A DNA stretch of 64,000 nucleotides from Yamagishiella unicocca (Eukaryota > Chlorophyta > Chlorophyceae > Chlamydomonadales > Volvocaceae), in assembly GCA_003116995.1 (NCBI GenBank), contig BDSL01000128.1, positions 1 to 64,000 of the forward strand, given 5' to 3'. The position numbers and the translations under genes were made by a program. The notes beneath the pieces are model-generated. The model did not search any database. It worked only from the letters and a program-made list of their open reading frames with translations, and was not told the DNA's origin. Positions 1-11,679 of this stretch are shown here, piece after piece; position 1 is the first letter of the stretch; the number at the start of each line of letters is the position of its first letter.

Positions 1-121
1 AGGAGTCACAGGAGTCACAGGAGTGGCAGGAGTCACAGGAGTCACAGGAGTCACAGGAGTCACAGGAGTCACAGGAGTCACAGGAGTCACAGGAGTCACA
101 GGAGTGGCAGGAGTGGCAGGT
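1..121. repeat. Minisatellite (right end of the array before unit 1)
   Basis: Copies of the 9-bp unit GGAGTCACA with GGAGTGGCA variants run in from outside the window and end in the conserved GGAGTGGCAGGAGTGGCAGG border. Confidence 0.95.
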
Positions 122-1136
122 AGGGGTGGAGGAGTCCCAGGAGAGGCAGGAGTCTTATGTGACTCCATGTGACTTCATTGAATAATAATGACTCCTGTGG
201 CTATATGTCGGATACGGTCATAGACAGCAGCTTGCAATTAAGGTCACCAGCTCGGCAACCTGACCCACGCGGCCTGCGCCTCCGCTCCGCTGCCCTGTTG
301 CCACACCTCACCTCACCTCACCTCATGTATACTTAGAAAGAACATTGCTCCTCGCCTCACGTGTATGCCGCAGCGGTGGCCCACGCGCCGCATCGCGCCG
401 TGCAGCAGCCCGCCGGCAGCGCAGCAGCCCACGAAGTGCCACCACATTGATTGTCGTCGCGCCCGCGGTTGCGACCGACTGTATGACAAGGACAACGACG
501 TCCCTTGTCGGAATAATCTGCCTATGACGACGACGCATCATTTTGTCGAATATCCTTCAATCTCCTTCAATTTCCTTCAATTTTGTTCTATCTACTTCAA
601 TTTACTTCTATCTACTTCTATCTATAATAACATCATGCTGTATGGTATGGTGGTATACTGAGCAATGAGAATTTCAATTTTTGTTAGAAATGTGGCCAGA
701 TGTGTCTCAATCATTATATCACATTAAGCCTACTTCCATGACGTCCATGATGGAATGGGGATCCACAAGGACTAAACTTGGCACATGACATCGTCATTGA
801 TGCATGATTCATGAATTTCAGATGTACGTCAGATGTATGTCAGATGTATGTCAGATGTATGTCAGATGTGTGTCAGTTTCTTTTAGGAATTTTAGTAAAA
901 GCAAATCTTTTCCGTTAGATTGGATCTAGGCATGCTGGATTGAATCCAGAAACGTCCACTCCAGGAAGGACGCCCGATTGTAGTACAAACCATTCGCCTA
1001 TATATATATGCGCATTTGGCATTCGACATACTTAATATTTCGAATATACAATACAATACAATACTTATGCTCTTACTCTGAATTATTGACTGAATCGTCG
1101 AAACAAAGACAAAGACAAAAAGACAAGGCGAGAGCA
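122..1136 (+). promoter_or_regulatory. Upstream region and 5' leader of gene A copy 1
   Basis: This spacer holds no credible gene. It has a CCTCA repeat near 303-325, a pyrimidine-rich TTCAAT/CTTCTATCTA tract at about 553-630, and five tandem copies of an 11-bp unit (CAGATGTATGT and variants) at 819-873. A TATA-like TATATATATAT lies at 999-1009, about 130 bp before the ATG. The leader carries a repeated ACAAT motif near 1050 and AAAGACA motifs near 1106. A transcription start roughly 30 bp after the TATA box is inferred. Copy 1 has extra single-base differences here, for example CTAGGCATG near 928. Confidence 0.6.
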
Positions 1137-3261
1137 ATGGTGAGTGAGGGCTTAATGTTTTTTTCTTCTTTGCTTCTCTGCTTCAACATGAACACTGCGG
1201 ACTTACAAGATTACCTTCACTCGTGTTACAGGGCGGAAGCTTATCTAATTTGACTGCTTACTGTAAGTCGTATCGTGTCAATGCGATGAGATGGGAATGG
1301 ATGGACTAATCTCTTCCAGACTACTTTCTGGACTTACCACTCGTTTTCTGTATTGCATGCAGTCAAGGAGAATCAGATTTTTGTCTGCCTCAACAATTGC
1401 GTGTTTGGTGGTTATGGCAAGTCCGCCGAAGTCAAGAGGATCGCACTCTCTGTGCGGGGGTCCATGTCCGGGACTTCAGTCGAATACTTCGTCAACTTTG
1501 ACCCCGAGAAGAAGCTGTCAGTTCGAGACGGGTTGACAGCGGACCGAAACGGGTGTGCACCAGATGTATGCATGGGTAAGTTATGGGTACCAGAAATACC
1601 AGAAATACTATTATATTATATGTAAGTCGCTGATTTCGTTTCGTTTCCAAATCATTGCTCAGGCCAATAGGGAGGGACGTTGGCAATTTCAGCAATGGCG
1701 AGTCGAGGTCGAGGTTTACCACGGTCAATACCTGCGGCGGGCTGACGCTGGAAGATGCCGCGAAGATGGGTATGGAGAGGAACGCTTACATGGACAGCGA
1801 GATTGCGCTGGACACGCATGGAAACAAAGATGGGGGCAAGGTGGAGGCCTTCAACCCGTGCAACGCATATGTTCAGGTTACTTCCAGGCATCCTTTAACG
1901 GAGAATCGGACCTGGTCAGCATCATGAGAAGTTCAACGCGACAAAATCGAAGGGCGCTGTGTTTTGACTGCCCTGGCTTGTCGCCACAGATCCTGCAGCG
2001 TGCCATGGACATTGCTGGATATCTACGGACTTCGTCATACAATCCAGAGAGCAATGTAGACTTCAAGGTATGTTTGTTGGGATGCATGTTGACGAATTGT
2101 AAACGAATTAAATATATCGATAAATATGATCGTGTACTCAATAATGTACAGGCCGAGATTATGGCCGATGAAGATGTCTACCTCTTCTTCGCATCCGACA
2201 TGACATCATTCGTGCTGTCACGGTGCAACAGCAGCAGCAGCTCCAACACGCAGTCCACATCTATGGAGTCGACTGCCTGCAGGGTAAGTACATAGGCTGC
2301 AGTTTTAGGCGAATTGTGATTTGTGACTTTCCCCATAGACAATGCGTGACATTGTCCGTGACATTGTTCTGCAGAAATACACGGAGTTCCCAATCGAGAG
2401 CATCTTCGAGCCGTTGAGGCTTGGTATGACTCTTATGGAGAAGTACATTGAGCTGAAAACACTGATGGTTCGATGCAAGACGATGACTGAAGATCAGAAG
2501 AAAACTACGAAAGAGTACGCGCAAGCAGGCATCAACATGTAAGCAGGAATGCTTGCGTTGCTTGACTCATGAACTCATGAACTCATGAACTGACTCATTT
2601 ACTCAACAATGACTCATTAACTCAACCCTGTAACTCAATCTTAATTTGTAGGTTCAGGGAAGAAGAGAAGAAGCTGCCACCTGATATGCCCCGCGTTTGG
2701 CAGACCCTGGGCACGCCAAATTACCCCTTCTTGTGCATGCAGCTGACAGCGATGCGCCTGTGGCACCAGCCGAACGGAGGAAGTCGCGTGGTGAGTTTTG
2801 TTGAATTCAATGAATACAATGAGTTATTGAGTTCCTGAACTGAGTTTACAAGAAATTATAATTATCCCGAAATCCATTGTGCACAGGTGCCAGCCACAAT
2901 GAACGTGTGCGACTACTTGCATACGTTGGAGTGGAAAAGGAGCATTGATGGCATGTTGTTCGACGTATTCCCTCCTGCCTCGGTGTTCACACCGGCCAGT
3001 ATGTATCCCGCGGGCCGCGCCCTACCAAAGCACCATCACCACGACCACCGCCACCATCAGGGCGCAGCGAACGGGGCCCCGGGTGACGCCTTGCGCGGCA
3101 CCGCGACAGGTGGTGGTCCTGGCAGTGCCGTGGCAGCGGGGAGCGGGGGCGGTGCGCCTCCGATCATCATGCACGGCGTGCTGGAGCACCCCGGACTGGT
3201 CGGTAGGTCGGAGCCGCTGGAGGAGGTGGTGGATTTCATGATGAGCCGTTCGGAACGTTGA
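1137..3261 (+). pseudogene. Gene A copy 1 (multiple frameshifts in exons 3-4)
   Basis: Exons by comparison with copy 8: 1137-1139, 1232-1262, 1363-1575, 1663-2067, 2152-2283, 2339-2538, 2652-2790, 2887-3261. All splice signals are kept, but exon 3 is 213 nt instead of 215 and exon 4 is 405 instead of 408. At least eight single- or double-base indels lie between about 1530 and 1970, mostly in short homopolymers (GGGTTGAC for GGGTTTGAC, CATCATGAG for CATCATTGAG, GTGTTTTGAC for GTGTTTGAC). Exons 5 to 8 are intact. This is either a decayed copy or a poorly corrected stretch. Its partner, copy 9, is intact. Confidence 0.7.
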
Positions 3262-4261
3262 ATGGAGGGGGATCGATGTGGGTGCTGGCGGCGGGAGGCT
3301 CGGCCAGTTGGGCCACTTGGAATCTTGGATGGGGGGAACGAAGTGCCAGCTGCTGGAACCTGTCGATGGGATGGCCAGTCAGTCCCTTGGCGCATACGCA
3401 CGGCGTCTGACTCCGTCGGCGAGGGCGGGTGCCAGGTCTAGGTTGGCTGGCCGTTGGAAGCCCAGCTGGTGAAGGGCGTTGCGGCAGTTGGAAGCAATGC
3501 GTGCGGGCTTGAAGTTGGCCCCAGTAGTCAGGCTGGAGCGGTAGTAGTTTGGCCGTGCTTAGCTAACATTTCGTCGTAGTGCTGGACACTCCATCGACAT
3601 TGTGATAATATGCCAACTGCATCACACAGCTTTTACACGAGGGTTTGTACGGCAGGGTCTGCCCGCGTCGAGGGCGGTTGCAAACCTCCAACCGACTGGC
3701 CGTGGGGTGCCGTCCAAGCCACGCTTCCAGTCGTCCGAACGGGAAAGCGAAAACGTCAGTCCTGCGGTGTCCCCTTATCCGCGCCAGACAGCATGCAGCG
3801 CCTCAAAACCCGCTGCTCGACACCTTTTGACACTGCACACTCACTCGTTGCCATGCAACCAGCCTGCTCACGCGCCTGCTCCGAATCCCATGCACCTGCT
3901 CTGAAACCCCCTCGAAGCAGCTCTACCCTAATCCTACCGCCGCTAATACGGACGCGCTTGCCTGCCAGCCATACGGTACCTGGTAGGTACGCAGTAGCTG
4001 CCGTCCGCACGCAGCGACCCAGCGACCCAAGCCCGCTGCAGGGGACCCAGGCTCGCCGCATCGGGCATCTCACGTGGCCACACCGTTGCATCCTACCAAC
4101 CACCAACCACTCCTGCACGCCACAACGCAGCCAGCCCATCGCCGCCGCCGCCTACGCATCAAATGAAAAGACCGACGCCGCCGGACACGACTCCGGAGGT
4201 CGGACGCCCTATCCTCTCAGGTCTCAGCTGCACCCAACACTCATTGCTGCTGCCTCCTTAT
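3262..4261. other. GC-rich convergent spacer, unit 1
   Basis: This lies between the stop of gene A and the stop of the minus-strand RAP remnant and should contain both 3' untranslated regions. I see no exon with splice support and no known domain. Open frames on the plus strand have no homology I recognise and look like by-products of GC-rich sequence. TTACA near 3632 (TGTAA on the minus strand, a green algal polyadenylation signal) could serve the RAP transcript; this is only a possibility. Confidence 0.5.
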
Positions 4262-5000
4262 TCAGCCGGCCGCTGCGCTGCCGCCACCGGTGGCGCTGCT
4301 GCCGCCAAGGCGCGGGGCGCCCGCCGCCTGCATCGCCGGCGCCGCCGCGCTGACGCCGCTGGCGCCGCCGGTGCGCCTGTCTATCTTGGCCTGCAGGTAG
4401 ACCATCTTGGTCCACACGTCCTGGTGACCAATGCGGTCCCACTCGTAGCAGGGAATCGGCACCACCAGGTAGCCACGAGCCTGGTGTGGAGGTGTGGGGT
4501 TGCCAGGGGGTAGCGATCAGACCCGGTTACATGACAGCAGGAAACGGAGAGCGGAAGCTAACTGGCGAGTGGTTGCGGGGTTGCGTTAGTGGGGGGGAGC
4601 CAAGGCCGGGTATTCGGGTAAAGAGGAGGTTCGGGGCGGAGGCCGTGACGGGGACGTGCACCAAGAAGAACGGCGCTTAAGCGTTGCGAGCTCAGCACCG
4701 GCGACGTCAGATTCACGCGACCTTACAACCTCTGTACCCTGCCCAGGTAGCCTTACTTGCGGCCCCGACCCCGACCCCACCCACCTGCAGCAGCCTGTAC
4801 TTGAGCACCGCCTCGCCCATGATCCGCGGGCTGTTGGCGGCGCTGTTGTGGCGGCCAACCAGCTCGAGGGCTAGCAGCCGAGGCGGCTGGCTGGCCCCAG
4901 CGGCGACAACAGGAGTCACAGGAGTCACAGGAGTCACAGGAGTGGCAGGAGTGGCAGGAGTGGCAGGAGTCACAGGAGTGGCAGGAGTGGCAGAAGTCAC
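4262..5000 (-). CDS. RAP-domain protein C-terminal fragment, unit 1 (partial, two exons)
   Basis: Minus-strand exons are 4785 up to about 5000 and 4262-4480, joined by an intron with GTGGGT donor and CACACCAG acceptor (4481-4784). The spliced reading gives [25 protein letters not shown] then [28 protein letters not shown]. This fits the RAP domain pattern: a hydrophobic-Glu strand, a conserved lysine in LK.RLL, then the GY.VV.IP.YEW core. The domain is followed by a Gly/Ala/Ser-rich tail and TGA. RAP domains usually end organelle RNA-binding proteins, often behind helical repeats such as OPR. Upstream the frame enters the minisatellite (Thr-Pro-Val/Ala) and meets a stop beyond the CGCACAGG interruption. 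No ATG and no helical repeat part is present, so this is a remnant or a C-terminal exon pair without its gene. Confidence 0.6.
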
Positions 5001-5997
5001 AGGAGTGGGGTCAGACAGGAGTCACGCACAGGAGTGGCAGGAGTCACAGGAGTCACAGGAGTCACAGGAGTCACAGGAGTCACAGGAGTCACAGGAGTCA
5101 CAGGAGTCACAGGAGTCAGGAGTCACAGGAGTCACAGGAGTCACAGGAGTCACAGGAGTCACAGGAGTCACAGGAGTGCAGGAGTCACAGGAGTGGCAGG
5201 AGTCACAGGAGTCAAGCACAGGAGTGGCAGGAGTCACAGGAGTGGCAGGAGTCACAGGAGTCACAGGAGTCACAGGAGTCACAGGAGTGGCAGGAGTCAC
5301 AGGAGTCGGACAGGAGTCACAGGAGTCACAGGAGTCACAGGAGTGGGCACAGGAGTCACAGGAGTGGCAGGAGTCACAGGAGTCACAGGAGTCACAGGAG
5401 TCACAGGAGTGGCAGGAGTCACAGGAGTCGAGCAGGAGTCACAGGAGTCACAGGAGTGGCAGGAGTCACAGGAGTGGCAGGAGTCACAGGAGTCACAGGA
5501 GTCACAGGAGTCACAGGAGTGGCAGGAGTCACAGGAGTGGCAGGAGTCACAGGAGTCACAGGAGTGGCAGGAGTCACAGGAGTCACAGGAGTCACAGGAG
5601 TGGCAGAGTCACAGGAGTGGCAGGAGTCACAGGAGTCACAGGAGTCACAGGAGTGGCAGGAGTCACAGGAGTCACAGGAGTCACAGGAGTCACAGGAGTC
5701 ACAGGAGTCACAGGAGTCACAGGAGTCACAGGAGTCACAGGAGTGGCAGGAGTCAGTCACAGGAGTCACAGGAGTCACAGGAGTCACAGGAGTCACAGGA
5801 GTGGCAGGAGTCACAGGAGTGGCAGGAGTCACAGGAGTCACAGGAGTGGCAGGAGTCACAGGAGTGGCAGGAGTCACAGGAGTGGCAGGAGTCACAGGAG
5901 TCACAGGAGTGGCAGGAGTCACAGGAGTCACAGGAGTCACAGGAGTCACAGGAGTCACAGGAGTCACAGGAGTCACAGGAGTGGCAGGAGTGGCAGG
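4911..5997. repeat. 9-bp minisatellite, unit 1
   Basis: The unit is GGAGTCACA with a second type, GGAGTGGCA. The left edge begins after GGCGACAAC with a nearly fixed order of variants ending in CAGAAGTCACAGGAGTG. The right edge is GGAGTGGCAGGAGTGGCAGGTAG. Between about 5009 and 5440 there are partial units (GGAGTCAGGAGTCAC, GTCAAGCACAGG, GTGCAGG), so the 9-bp register is broken several times. Every unit contains TGACTC on the minus strand, the core bound by GCN4/AP-1-type bZIP factors. Confidence 0.95.
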
Positions 5998-7013
5998 TAG
6001 GGGTGGGAGGAGTCCCAGGAGAGGCAGGAGTCTTATGTGACTCCATGTGACTTCATTGAATAATAATGACTCCTGTGGCTATATGTCGGATACGGTCATA
6101 GACAGCAGCTTGCAATTAAGGTCACCAGCTCGGCAACCTGACCCACGCGGCCTGAGCCTCCGCTCCGCTGCCCTGTTGCCACACCTCACCTCACCTCACC
6201 TCATGTATACTTAGAAAGAACATTGCTCCTCGCCTCACGTGTATGCCGCAGTGGTGGCCCACGCGCCGCATCGCGCCGTGCAGCAGCCCGCCGGCAGCGC
6301 AGCAGCCCACGAAGTGCCACCACATTGATTGTCGTCGCGCCCGCGGTTGCGACCGACTGTATGACAAGGACAACGACGTCCCTTGTCGGAATAATCTGCC
6401 TATGACGACGACGCATCATTTTGTTGAATATCCTTCAATCTCCTTCAATTTCCTTACTTCAATTTTGTTCTATCTACTTCAATTTACTTCTATCTACTTC
6501 TATCTATAATAACATCATGCTGTATGGTATGGTGGTATACTGAGCAATGAGAATTTCAATTTTTGTTAGAAATGTGGCCAGATGTGTCTCAATCATTATA
6601 TCACATTAAGCCTACTTCCATGACGTCCATGATGGAATGGGGATCCACAAGGACTAAACTTGGCACATGACATCGTCATTGATGCATGATTCATGAATTT
6701 CAGATGTACGTCAGATGTATGTCAGATGTATGTCAGATGTATGTCAGATGTGTGTCAGTTTCTTTTAGGAATTTAGTAAAAGCAAATCTTTCCGTTAGAT
6801 TGGATCTAGCATGCTGGATTGAATCCAGAAACGTCCACTCCAGGAAGGACGCCCGATTGTAGTACAAACCATTCGCCTATATATATGCGCATTTGGCATT
6901 CGACATACTTAATATTTCGAATATACAATACAATACAATACTTATGCTCTTACTCTGAATTATTGACTGAATCGTCGAAACAAAGACAAAGACAAAAAGA
7001 CAAGGCGAGAGCA
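5998..7013 (+). promoter_or_regulatory. Upstream region of gene A copy 2
   Basis: Same layout as in unit 1. The TATA-like element is TATATATAT at 6878-6886, one TA shorter than in copies 1, 4, 6 and 8. The 11-bp repeat lies at about 6701-6758. Private variants shared with unit 10: GCCTGAGCC, GCAGTGGTGG and TCCTTACTTCAA. No gene is seen. Confidence 0.6.
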
Positions 7014-9137
7014 ATGGTGAGTGAGGGCTTAATGTTTTTTCTTCTTTGCTTCTCTGCTTCAACATGAACACTGCGGACTTACAAGATTACCTTCACTCGT
7101 GTACAGGGCGGAAGCTTATCTAATTTGACTGCTTACTGTAAGTCGTATCGTGTCATGCGATGAGATGGGAATGGATGGACTAATCTCTTCCAGACTACTT
7201 TCTGGACTTACCACTCGTTTTCTGTATTGCATGCAGTCAAGGAGAATCAGATTTTTGTCTGCCTCAACAATTGCGTGTTTGGTGGTTATGGCAAGTCCGC
7301 CGAAGTCAAGAGGATCGCACTCTCTGTGCGGGGGTCCATGTCCGGGACTTCAGTCGAATACTTCGTCAACTTTGACCCCGAGAAGAAGCTGTCAGTTCGA
7401 GACGGGTTTGACAGCGGACCGAAACGGGTGTGCACCAGGATGTATGCGTGGGTAAGTTATGGTACCAGAAATACCAGAAATACTATTATATTATATGTAA
7501 GTCGCTGATTTCGTTTCGTTTCCAAATCATTGCTCAGGCCAATAGGGACGGGACGTTTGGCAATTTCAGCAATGGCGAGTCGAGGTCGAGGTTTACCACG
7601 GGTCAATACCTGCGGCGGCTGACGCTGGAAGATGCCGCGAAGATGGGTATGGAGAGGAACGCTTACATGGACAGCGAGATTGCGCTGGACACGCATGGAA
7701 ACAAAGATGGGGGCAAGGTGGAGGCCTTCAACCGTGCAACGCATATGTTCAAGGTTTACTTCCAGGCATCCTTTAACGGAGAATCGGACCTGGTCAGCAT
7801 CATTGAGAAGTTCAACGCGACAAAATCGAAGGGCGCTGTGTTTGACTGCCCTGGCTTGTCGCCACAGATCCTGCAGCGTGCCATGGACATTGCTGGATAT
7901 CTACGGACTTCGTCATACAATCCAGAGAGCAATGTAGACTTCAAGGTATGTTTGTTGGGATGCATGTTGACGAATTGTAAACGAATTAAATATATCGATA
8001 AATATGATCGTGTACTCAATAATGTACAGGCCGAGATTATGGCCGATGAAGATGTCTACCTCTTCTTCGCATCCGACATGACATCATTCGTGCTGTCACG
8101 GTGCAACAGCAGCAGCAGCTCCAACACGCAGTCCAGATCTATGGAGTCGACTGCCTGCAGGGTAAGTACATAGGCTGCAGTTTTAGGCGAATTGTGATTT
8201 GTGACTTTCCCCATAGACAATGCGTGACATTGTCCGTGACATTGTTCTGCAGAAATACACGGAGTTCCCAATCGAGAGCATCTTCGAGCCGTTGAGGCTT
8301 GGTATGACTCTTATGGAGAAGTACATTGAGCTGAAAACACTGATGGTTCGATGCAAGACGATGACTGAAGATCAGAAGAAAACTACGAAAGAGTACGCGC
8401 AAGCAGGCATCAACATGTAAGCAGGAATGCTTGCGTTGCTTGACTCATGAACTCATGAACTCATGAACTGACTCATTTACTCAACAATGACTCATTAACT
8501 CAACCCTGTAACTCAATCTTAATTTGTAGGTTCAGGGAAGAAGAGAAGAAGCTGCCACCTGATATGCCCCGCGTTTGGCAGACCCTGGGCACGCCAAATT
8601 ACCCCTTCTTGTGCATGCAGCTGACAGCGATGCGCCTGTGGCACCAGGAACGGAGGAAGTCGCGTGGTGAGTTTTGTTGAATTCAATGAATACAATGAGT
8701 TATTGAGTTCCTGAACTGAGTTTACAAGAAATTATAATTATCCCGAAATCCATTGTGCACAGGTGCCAGCCACAATGAACGTGTGCGACTACTTGCATAC
8801 GTTGGAGTGGAAAAGGAGCATTGATGGCATGTTGTTCGACGTATTCCCTCCTGCCTCGGCGTTCACACCGGCCAGTATGTATCCCGCGGGCCGCGCCCTA
8901 CCAAAGCACCATCACCACGACCACCGCCACCATCAGGGCGCAGCGAACGGGGCCCCGGGTGACGCCTTGCGCGGCACCGCGACAGGTGGTGGTCCTGGCA
9001 GTGCCGTGGCAGCGGGGAGCGGGGGCGGTGCGCCTCCGATCATCATGCACGGCGTGCTGGAGCACCCCGGACTGGTCGGTAGGTCGGAGCCGCTGGAGGA
9101 GGTGGTGGATTTCATGATGAGCCGTTCGGAACGTTGA
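7014..9137 (+). pseudogene. Gene A copy 2 (2-base deletion in exon 7)
   Basis: Exons: 7014-7016, 7107-7137, 7237-7451, 7538-7945, 8030-8161, 8217-8416, 8530-8666, 8763-9137. Exons 1 to 6 read as in the intact copies, with TQSRSMES in exon 5, a variant shared only with copy 10. In exon 7, CACCAGCCGAACGG reads CACCAGGAACGG near 8647, a 2-nt loss that shifts the frame before the last exon. The duplicated partner, copy 10, keeps the two bases, so the loss is recent or an error. Confidence 0.7.
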
Positions 9138-10137
9138 ATGGAGGGGGATCGATGTGGGTGCTGGCGGCGGGAGGCTCGGCCAGTTGGGCCACTTGGAATC
9201 TTGGATGGGGGGAACGAAGTGCCAGCTGCTGGAACCTGTCGATGGGATGGCCAGTCAGTCCCTTGGCGCATACGCACGGCGTCTGACTCCGTCGGCGAGG
9301 GCGGGTGCCAGGTCTAGGTTGGCTGGCCGTTGGAAGCCCAGCTGGTGAAGGGCGTTGCGGCAGTTGGAAGCAATGCGTGCGGGCTTGAAGTTGGCCCCAG
9401 TAGTCAGGCTGGAGCGGTAGTAGTTTGGCCGTGCTTAGCTAACATTTCGTCGTAGTGCTGGACACTCCATTGACATTGTGATAATATGCCAACTGCATCA
9501 CACAGCTTTTACACGAGGGTTTGTACGGCAGGGTCTGCCCGCGTCGAGGGCGGTTGCAAACCTCCAACCGACTGGCCGTGGGGTGCCGTCCAAGCCACGC
9601 TTCCAGTCGTCCGAACGGGAAAGCGAAAACGTCAGTCCTGCGGTGTCCCCTTATCCGCGCCAGACAGCATGCAGCGCCTCAAAACCCGCTGCTCGACACC
9701 TTTTGACACTGCACACGCACTCGTTGCCATGCAACCAGCCTGCTCACGCGCCTGCTCCGAATCCCATGCACCTGCTCTGAAACCCCCTCGAAGCAGCTCT
9801 ACCCTAATCCTACCGCCGCTAATACGGACGCGCTTGCCTGCCAGCCATACGGTACCTGGTAGGTACGCAGTAGCTGCCGTCCGCACGCAGCGACCCAGCG
9901 ACCCAAGCCCGCTGCAGGGGACCCAGGCTCGCCGCATCGGGCATCTCACGTGGCCACACCGTTGCATCCTACCAACCACCAACCACTCCTGCACGCCACA
10001 ACGCAGCCAGCCCATCGCCGCCGCCGCCTACGCATCAAATGAAAAGACCGACGCCGCCGGACACGACTCCGGAGGTCGGACGCCCTATCCTCTCAGGTCT
10101 CAGCTGCACCCAACACTCATTGCTGCTGCCTCCTTAT
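9138..10137. other. GC-rich convergent spacer, unit 2
   Basis: No gene is seen. It differs from unit 1 by CCATTGACATTG and CACGCACTCG, both shared with unit 10. Confidence 0.5.
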
Positions 10138-10894
10138 TCAGCCGGCCGCTGCGCTGCCGCCACCGGTGGCGCTGCTGCCGCCAAGGCGCGGGGCGCCCGC
10201 CGCCTGCATCGCCGGCGCCGCCGCGCTGACGCCGCTGGCGCCGCCGGTGCGCCTGTCTATCTTGGCCTGCAGGTAGACCATCTTGGTCCACACGTCCTGG
10301 TGACCAATGCGGTCCCACTCGTAGCAGGGAATCGGCACCACCAGGTAGCCACGAGCCTGGTGTGGAGGTGTGGGGTTGCCAGGGGGTAGCGATCAGACCC
10401 GGTTACATGACAGCAGGAAACGGAGAGCGGAAGCTAACTGGCGAGTGGTTGCGGGGTTGCGTTAGTGGGGGGGAGCCAAGGCCGGGTATTCGGGTTAAGA
10501 GGAGGTTCGGGGCGGAGGCCGTGACGGGGACGTGCACCAAGAAGAACGGCGCTTAAGCGTTGCGAGCTCAGCACCGGCGACGTCAGATTCACGTGACCTT
10601 ACAACCTCTGTACCCTGCCCAGGTAGCCTTACTTGCGGCCCCGACCCCGACCCCACCCACCTGCAGCAGCCTGTACTTGAGCACCGCCTCGCCCATGATC
10701 CGCGGGCTGTTGGCGGCGCTGTTGTGGCGGCCAACCAGCTCGAGGGCTAGCAGCCGAGGCGGCTGGCTGGCCCCAGCGGCGACAACAGGAGTCACAGGAG
10801 TCACAGGAGTCACAGGAGTGGCAGGAGTGGCAGGAGTGGCAGGAGTCACAGGAGTGGCAGGAGTGGCAGAAGTCACAGGAGTGGCAGGAGTCAC
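10138..10894 (-). CDS. RAP-domain protein C-terminal fragment, unit 2 (partial)
   Basis: Exons on the minus strand are 10661 to about 10894 and 10138-10356. Both are open, and the splice sites and RAP core are as in unit 1. The upstream frame reads Thr-Pro-Val/Ala until the CGTGACTCC interruption, beyond which the frame contains TGA in every repeat unit. There is no start codon, so a full protein is unlikely. Confidence 0.6.
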
Positions 10895-11679
10895 GCACAG
10901 GAGTGGCAGGAGTCACAGGAGTCACAGGAGTCACAGGAGTCACAGGAGTGGCAGGAGTCACAGGAGTCACAGGAGTGGCAGGAGTCACAGGAGTCACAGG
11001 AGTCACAGGAGTCACAGGAGTGGCAGGAGTCACAGGAGTCACAGGAGTGGCAGGAGTCACAGGAGTGGCAGGAGTCACAGGAGTCACAGGAGTGGCAGGA
11101 GTCACAGGAGTCACAGGAGTCACAGGAGTCACAGGAGTGGCAGGAGTCACAGGAGTCACAGGAGTCACAGGAGTCACAGGAGTCACAGGAGTCACAGGAG
11201 TGGCAGGAGTCACAGGAGTGGCAGGAGTCACAGGAGTCACAGGAGTGGCAGGAGTCACAGGAGTCACAGGAGTCACAGGAGTCACAGGAGTGGCAGGAGT
11301 CACAGGAGTGGCAGGAGTCACAGGAGTCACAGGAGTCACAGGAGTGGCAGGAGTCACAGGAGTGGCAGGAGTGACACGCAGGAGTCACAGGAGTCACAGG
11401 AGTGGCAGGAGTCACAGGAGTCACAGGAGTCACAGGAGTCACAGGAGTCACAGGAGTCACAGGAGTGGCAGGAGTCACAGGAGTCACAGGAGTGGCAGGA
11501 GTCACAGGAGTCACAGGAGTCACAGGAGTCACAGGAGTCACAGGAGTCACAGGAGTGGCAGGAGTCACAGGAGTGGCAGGAGTCACAGGAGTCACAGGAG
11601 TGGCAGGAGTCACAGGAGTGGCAGGAGTCACAGGAGTGGCAGGAGTCACAGGAGTCACAGGAGTGGCAGGAGTCACAGG
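10787..11679. repeat. 9-bp minisatellite, unit 2, forward part
   Basis: A very regular run of GGAGTCACA and GGAGTGGCA units up to GTCACAGGCC at 11679/11680, where the strand of the repeat flips. One aberrant unit, GGAGTGACACGCAGG, lies near 11368-11382. Confidence 0.95.

Noticed and set aside
365..661. 98-residue plus-strand and 60-72-residue minus-strand frames in the upstream spacer
   Set aside because: They sit in pyrimidine-rich and GC-skewed spacer, have no domain, and are conserved only because the units are near-identical copies.
1321..1362. Alternative exon 3 acceptor at CTCTTCCAG (about 1319)
   Set aside because: Using it puts exon 3 in a frame that soon stops. The GCATGCAG acceptor keeps the long frame and joins exon 2 to give Phe-Lys-Glu-Asn.
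3610..4353. 247-residue plus-strand frame in the convergent spacer, repeated in most units
   Set aside because: It overlaps the RAP last exon on the other strand, has a low-complexity composition rich in Ser, Pro, Arg and Ala, has no recognisable domain, and is disrupted in units 6 and 8 by a 4-base insertion.
4911..5997. CRISPR array
   Set aside because: The 9-bp units are directly adjacent, without unique spacers, in a eukaryotic setting.
4684..6000. Long open frames through the minisatellites ([18 protein letters not shown] on plus; TPVTPV, CDSCDS on minus), here and in every unit
   Set aside because: A 9-bp repeat without stops is open in several frames on both strands. Frames change between units with each indel and there is no consistent start. 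Only the short Thr-Pro stretch next to the RAP exon is considered.
7430..8173. 247-residue frame starting in exon 3 of gene A in the wrong frame and running through intron 3 to exon 5
   Set aside because: It contains exon 4 and exon 5 in the right frame, but its N-terminal part is intron 3 sequence. The splice signals and frame joins support the eight-exon model instead.
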